Part shown: one piece after another, positions 7,789-10,000 of the stretch | Numbering within the stretch: position 1 is the stretch's first letter | Layout: each line of letters begins with the position of its first letter | Assembly (NCBI GenBank): GCA_031418215.1 | Contig: JANOXC010000024.1 | Coordinates: 1 to 10,000 of the forward strand | Source: JANOXC01 sp031418215 | GTDB taxonomy: Bacteria > Bacteroidota > Bacteroidia > AKYH767-A > OLB10 | DNA length: 10,000 nt | Reading direction: 5' to 3' | Program-made: the position numbers and the translations under genes | The notes under the pieces: generated by a model | What the model was told of the DNA's origin: nothing | The model's database searches: none | Seen by the model: only the letters and a program-made list of their open reading frames with translations

Positions 7789-8403
7789 TTAACCCAGAAT
7801 TTGTTTCTTTTGTAAATGAAATTCTTCATCCGTCAGTAAACCTTTATCACGCAGTTTACCTAATTTTTCTATTCTGTCCATCTTTTTATCAAGCTGATCA
7901 ACCGGCAGACGGGATGTTGTTTTTATTTCAGATTCCATTGCTATTGCAGGATCATCTTTTTTTCGGTTAAAAATCCAGACCAATGCAACCAACAAAATAA
8001 TACCAGCCAGGATGTTAAAAATTAATAAAATGGTACTGGTATGAGAAGTTTTCAATTGATCACCACGTGTGAGTTCTAATTCATTATTTAGATTCTCATT
8101 TGTTTCTGAAAGCTTGGCAACTTTATTATCCAATGCCTGAGATCGACTTAACTCATTATTCAATAAAAGCAACAATGAATCAATTTGGCTTTTTTGAAAT
8201 AATATTTCATTACTCAAACTATCCATCAGATAATTCTTACTCCCAGCATATCTAGCACCGGAGGCCGGGGTCATGTTGTTTAAGTATGCCGGCTTCACTA
8301 CATATTGAACCGGTTTTGATCGGTTAGTATCCTGTGCTTCTACTTTAGCGGAAAACAGGATAAGCCCTGCTATGGCTATAATTGTTTTATTGGTTGTTAA
8401 CAT
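7789..8403 (-). CDS. Exported coiled-coil, single-span membrane protein with C-terminal SHOCT domain
   Basis: This is a 204-residue protein. I start it at the ATG ending at 8403 because a good signal peptide begins there (MLTTNKTIIAIAGLILFSAK, cleaved near VEAQ). The frame is open for 24 more codons upstream (ATG at 8475), but those would bury the signal. After the signal come a polar region, a heptad-like helix rich in Leu, Ser and Asn (about 57-115, probable coiled coil, outside the inner membrane), a transmembrane segment (123-145, followed by FNRKKDD), and a cytoplasmic tail. The tail ends in IEKLGKLRDKGLLTDEEF plus HLQKKQIL, the SHOCT domain, a short helical pair found at the ends of many bacterial proteins and thought to mediate oligomerisation. 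It could act as a periplasm-to-cytoplasm scaffold or sensor. It leads a probable two-gene unit with the six-span protein 12 bases downstream. Specific function is unknown. Confidence 0.85.
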   Translation of the reverse strand: MLTTNKTIIAIAGLILFSAKVEAQDTNRSKPVQYVVKPAYLNNMTPASGARYAGSKNYLMDSLSNEILFQKSQIDSLLLLLNNELSRSQALDNKVAKLSETNENLNNELELTRGDQLKTSHTSTILLIFNILAGIILLVALVWIFNRKKDDPAIAMESEIKTTSRLPVDQLDKKMDRIEKLGKLRDKGLLTDEEFHLQKKQILG

Positions 8404-8413
8404 TTTGGTTTTA

Positions 8414-8443
8414 CAAAGACTGCAAGTTACATTCCTTGTCAAA
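8414..8443 (-). promoter_or_regulatory. Weak candidate promoter for the SHOCT-protein gene
   Basis: Read on the minus strand, TTTG (8443-8440) is followed after 18 bases by AGTCTTTG (8421-8414). The spacing fits the Bacteroidota -33/-7 arrangement, and the -7 element matches TTTG but not the leading TA of TAnnTTTG. It would give a very short leader before the ATG at 8403 and would exclude the upstream ATG at 8475. Confidence 0.25.
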
Positions 8444-8583
8444 ATATGCAAGTAGTTTGTTAAAAAATTCAACACTTTTGTCCATAAGTCATTGCTTCAA
8501 CCTGCAAAATCAACAAAAACGGGCAAGCGCAAGTAATCCAAATCAGGCTGTCAATGTTTTTCATATTATCTTGCCCTTCCAAA

Positions 8584-9834
8584 ATGTCAAGTTTTATGCT
8601 ACAAGCACCCCGAATTCAAGAGTTAAAAGGCGGTTTTAAAGTAATTCACTACCCTATTCCTGACAGTCCTGTAACGCACTGCGCTTTGATGATAAAAACG
8701 GGAGCCAGGGATGAGCCGGTAGATAAAACGGGGCTTGCCCATTTTATAGAACATATCCTTTTTAAAGGAACAAAAAAACGGAAAGCTTATCACATACTTA
8801 ACAGTCTCGAAATTGTTGGCGGTGAGTTAAACGCCTATACAACGAAAGAAGAAACATGTATCCATGCTTCCGTGATGAACCGCTATGTTGACCGTGCCGC
8901 TGAATTGATTTCAGATATTATATATAATTCTACTTTTCCGGTTAAAGAGATAGAAAAAGAAAAAAAAGTTGTGATTGATGAAATTCATGCTTATGAGGAC
9001 ATGCCGTATGAGCAGATTTTTGAAGATTTTGAAGGGATACTTTTTAAAAATCACTCACTTGGCAATTCAATATTAGGAAGCGAAAAACATATTCATTCCT
9101 TTTCTCAAAATGATGTTTTAAAATTCACTCGCGGAGCATACAATGAAAATGACATGGTCTGGATTGTTGCGGGATCAATCAGTGAAGCCGATGTATATAA
9201 AATGGGTGAAAAGTATTTTTCAAAAAGAAAATATAGTGGCGGAATTAAACGGAAGAAGCCAGGCCTAATTCGCAAGACAGAGTTGACAATGACAAAACCT
9301 AATAGTCAGTTTCATTTCATCACCGGCAGTCGCGCATACTCACTGAAAAATGAAGACCGGTATGCATTAATTCTACTTAATAATATTTTAGGCGGTCCCG
9401 GAATGAACTCTCGTCTAAGTATGAACATCAGAGAAAAATACGGTTACACCTACTCTATAGAATCCGGATATCATGCATTAAGCGATACAGGGATTTTTCA
9501 TATTTATTTTGCTACAGAAAAATTGCATTTTGAGAAAACGAGGAGTCTTGTATTTAAAGAGCTAGATAAGATGATGCATGAAAAACTCACTGATCGCAGG
9601 CTAAACCAGCATAAGCAACAACTAATCGGACAAATTTACATGTCGCAGGAAAACAAATTAAACGTCATGCTGGCAATGGCAAAAAGCGTTTTCTATTTTA
9701 ATAAAATTTTAACACTAAAGGAGATCGCCAATCTGATCAATGATATTTCACTTACACAATTTAAAAAAGTAGCAGGTGAAATGCTTGATTCAAATAAAAT
9801 GAGCTCATTAGTTTATGAGCCATTTTCAGTATAA
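8584..9834 (+). CDS. M16B-type zinc metallopeptidase (insulinase / processing-peptidase family)
   Basis: This is a 416-residue peptidase of the M16 family, which uses an inverted zinc motif. HFIEH gives zinc ligands His53 and His57 with catalytic Glu56. Glu133 in VVIDEIHAYEDMP, 76 residues after the second His, is the third ligand. The C-terminal half has the expected LGGPGMNSRLSMNIREKYGYTYS segment with the conserved Arg283/Tyr290 pair that contacts substrate in active subunits. Length fits the M16B class, where two ~400-residue chains form a closed chamber and cut short or unfolded peptides. No signal peptide is visible, so a cytoplasmic location is likely. Three in-frame ATGs are possible (8554, 8584, 8596). 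I chose 8584 for its A-rich context; the stretch before it (MFFILSCPSK) does not look like part of the domain. None has a Shine-Dalgarno site. No partner M16 gene is visible, so it may act as a homodimer. Confidence 0.92.
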   Translation: MSSFMLQAPRIQELKGGFKVIHYPIPDSPVTHCALMIKTGARDEPVDKTGLAHFIEHILFKGTKKRKAYHILNSLEIVGGELNAYTTKEETCIHASVMNRYVDRAAELISDIIYNSTFPVKEIEKEKKVVIDEIHAYEDMPYEQIFEDFEGILFKNHSLGNSILGSEKHIHSFSQNDVLKFTRGAYNENDMVWIVAGSISEADVYKMGEKYFSKRKYSGGIKRKKPGLIRKTELTMTKPNSQFHFITGSRAYSLKNEDRYALILLNNILGGPGMNSRLSMNIREKYGYTYSIESGYHALSDTGIFHIYFATEKLHFEKTRSLVFKELDKMMHEKLTDRRLNQHKQQLIGQIYMSQENKLNVMLAMAKSVFYFNKILTLKEIANLINDISLTQFKKVAGEMLDSNKMSSLVYEPFSV

Positions 9835-9835
9835 T

Positions 9836-10000
9836 CTATATTTTGTTTAAGTAATATACGCCCCCCTGCTGCCCGTGCAATAATTCATCATGATCATGTT
9901 TAAATCCACATTTTTCAAGTACATTAATGGACGCATGGTTTTCTTTTGCAGCCCTTCCTATTAACCGGGCAATATTTTTACTCCAGGCAAAATTGATACA
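9836..10000 (-). CDS. GNAT-family N-acetyltransferase, C-terminal fragment (gene continues past the window)
   Basis: Read on the minus strand, the frame from base 10000 to the TAG at 9838-9836 encodes 54 residues, including GRAAKENHASINVLEKCGF and ending GGVYYLNKI. The pattern N-x-A-S-x-x-V-L-E-K-x-G-F is the conserved last helix and strand of GCN5-related (RimJ/RimL-like) acetyltransferases, which transfer acetyl from acetyl-CoA to an amine; the Asn and the following helix line the acetyl-CoA site. The substrate cannot be told from this end. The upstream part, including the acetyl-CoA pyrophosphate-binding loop, is outside the window. The stop codon lies one base from the stop of the convergent M16 peptidase gene. 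Confidence 0.85.
   Translation of the reverse strand, partial: CINFAWSKNIARLIGRAAKENHASINVLEKCGFKHDHDELLHGQQGGVYYLNKI

Noticed and set aside
8404..8475. Upstream ATG at 8475 as the start of the SHOCT protein
   Set aside because: It would put 24 residues before a good signal peptide, and the extension has no signal-like character.
8404..8583. Divergent spacer searched for a promoter of the M16 gene
   Set aside because: Only elements with mismatched TA or wrong spacing were found (for example CACTTTTG at 8473-8480 with no -33 partner), so none is called.
9889..9898. Perfect palindrome CATGATCATG as a regulatory site
   Set aside because: It falls inside the GNAT coding sequence, where it is explained by the His-Asp-His-Asp codons; a 10-base palindrome there is not unusual.

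Overview
The window comes from a member of the Bacteroidota. Four things point there: the RpoC sequence carries a large trigger-loop insertion of the kind this phylum has, a DUF3467 gene follows rpoC, a secreted protease ends in a type IX secretion (T9SS) type A sorting domain, and a perfect TAnnTTTG -7 promoter element lies before that protease. The DNA is AT-rich and the genes lack clear Shine-Dalgarno sites, which also fits. A T9SS-bearing group such as Chitinophagales or Sphingobacteriales is likely, but I cannot place it further from this sequence.

Bases 1-4250 hold the end of the RNA polymerase operon: most of rpoC (its first ~150-170 codons lie before the window), an 88-base spacer with a hairpin, a small DUF3467 gene, and a strong intrinsic terminator. 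Bases 4250-6627 hold a separate plus-strand unit: a promoter, then a 755-residue secreted zinc metalloprotease (metzincin/reprolysin type) with accessory beta domains and a T9SS sorting domain. It ends at a hairpin that also serves as terminator for the gene facing it.

Bases 6628-8403 hold three minus-strand genes, read from right to left: a signal-peptide/coiled-coil/transmembrane/SHOCT protein; 12 bases later a six-span membrane protein of unknown function; and, after 159 bases, a small exported protein whose pattern suggests a heavy-metal-associated (HMA-like) fold without its CxxC metal site. The first two look like an operon and are the least understood part of the window.

Bases 8584-9834 encode an M16B-type (insulinase/processing peptidase family) zinc peptidase on the plus strand. 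It meets, with a single base between the stop codons, the end of a GNAT acetyltransferase gene on the minus strand that runs out of the window.

Most of the window is ordinary core genome. I found no mobile element, CRISPR array, RNA gene, phage gene or defence system. The best candidates for something undescribed are the SHOCT/six-span membrane pair and the CxxC-less HMA-like exported protein, and both are presented as inference.
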